From an uncultured Burkholderiales bacterium (GTDB lineage Bacteria > Pseudomonadota > Gammaproteobacteria > Burkholderiales > Burkholderiaceae_D): a DNA stretch of 43,763 nucleotides. The notes under the pieces were generated by a model, which saw only the letters and a list, made by a program, of their open reading frames with translations, was not told the origin of the DNA and searched no databases. Position 1 is the stretch's first letter, and the number at the start of each line of letters is the position of its first letter. Below, in pieces: positions 43,286-43,763 of the stretch. The DNA is taken from the NCBI GenBank assembly GCA_937872165.1, contig CALMOR010000193.1:595-44357 (forward strand). Direction: 5' to 3'. The position numbers and the translations under genes were made by a program.

Positions 43286-43763
43286 GCGGCGACCCTCACG
43301 AGGTTGGCGCGCAACGCGTCGTCGAGCGTCGCCGCGCTTTCGCGTAGATGCGCGCGGCTCGCGGCCGACAGGCGATCGGACGCCAGCGCGCGCTGGATCG
43401 AGGCCTTCAGCGCGATCGCGTTGTCGCGTTGCAGGCTGCGCTGGTCGGCCAGCGTCGCGTTGCCCGAGTGCAGCAGCACGTTGACGATCCGCTTCAGGTG
43501 CTCGCGCTGCAGGTTGCGGCGCATCGGCGCGATGTCGCGGCCGCTGCCGAGTTCGCTCCAGATCGCCTTCTGCAACGAGCCGTAGAGCTGCGCCAGCGTC
43601 AGCAGGTCGCGCGGATGCGAGCTGACGTTCTCCGCGTCGCCGATCCGCTTCGCGACCGGGTCGGACATCAGGTGATCGAGCGCCGTCGTCTGGATCGCGA
43701 GCACGCGGCCGGGCAGGTAGAACGCGCTCTTGTTGTTGCCGTTCGGCGCGTCGCGGTCGAGGA
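43282..43763 (-). CDS. C-terminal end of a zinc-dependent metalloprotease (cut by window edge)
   Basis: The frame is open to the right edge. The visible 160 residues begin LDRDAPNGNNKSAFYLPGRV and continue LAIQTTALDHLMSDPVAKRI, LYGSLQKAIWSELGSGRDI and RRNLQREHLKRIVNVLL. This pattern fits the C-terminal helical part of DUF4953/DUF5117 zinc metalloproteases, whose H-E-x-x-H site would lie outside the window. A GTG at 43704 is internal and not the true start. Confidence 0.7.
   Translation of the reverse strand, partial: LDRDAPNGNNKSAFYLPGRVLAIQTTALDHLMSDPVAKRIGDAENVSSHPRDLLTLAQLYGSLQKAIWSELGSGRDIAPMRRNLQREHLKRIVNVLLHSGNATLADQRSLQRDNAIALKASIQRALASDRLSAASRAHLRESAATLDDALRANLVRVAA

Overview
The window joins two very different pieces of DNA. 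The right-hand part, from the tRNA gene near 19.6 kb to the end, reads as the chromosome of a GC-rich betaproteobacterium, probably Burkholderiales-like. The evidence is a holC gene followed by a DUF2486-type gene, the lptF/pepA divergent pair, an aat-bpt-pyrD run, a PEP-CTERM-like tail on a tiny secreted protein, and a yybP-ykoY-type leader in front of a TerC gene. The left-hand part, 1 to about 19.59 kb, is a genomic island abutting the 3' end of an initiator tRNA-Met gene, next to a tyrosine integrase gene that has lost its catalytic half. The left end of the island lies outside the window.

Island, left to right. First comes a decayed plasmid-type replication initiator (243-1033) and about 760 bases without a convincing gene. 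Then comes a DNA phosphorothioation (PT) defence locus, 1796-17446. On the plus strand sspF, sspG and sspH (restriction side) are followed by a GIY-YIG nuclease-like gene and a DndB-like DGQHR-domain gene; all five are joined by 4-base ATGA stop/start overlaps. On the minus strand, converging on them, lie sspB, sspC and sspD (modification side), joined by 8-base overlaps. No cysteine desulfurase (sspA) is present, so sulfur must come from a desulfurase elsewhere. SspB (DUF4007), SspC (P-loop protein) and SspD (PAPS-reductase-like) would install PT marks. SspF (P-loop), SspG and SspH (very large, FtsK-like motor at the C terminus) would attack DNA lacking them. The GIY-YIG and DGQHR genes are clearly AT-richer than their neighbours and look like a recently added module. 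Past sspB are three short palindromes, a frameshifted RipA-like membrane protein gene, the truncated integrase, a strong terminator hairpin and tRNA-fMet.

Chromosome, left to right: a tightly packed plus-strand run of a NUDIX hydrolase, aat, bpt, pyrD and an IclR-type regulator; a 60-residue PEP-CTERM-like protein and a glutathione S-transferase on the minus strand; purB; tandem leftward terminators; a manganese-type riboswitch and terC; a minus-strand lptF-lptG-cbiX operon divergent from pepA; holC and the DUF2486-type gene; an orphan TAXI-type solute-binding protein; a tag gene broken by one extra base; a secreted protein downstream of a very large STAND/SARP-type regulator; two small hypothetical genes; an AI-2E/PerM-family permease; and the C-terminal end of a zinc-dependent metalloprotease running off the right edge.

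The most interesting element is the PT defence locus with the GIY-YIG plus DGQHR pair coupled to the end of its restriction operon.
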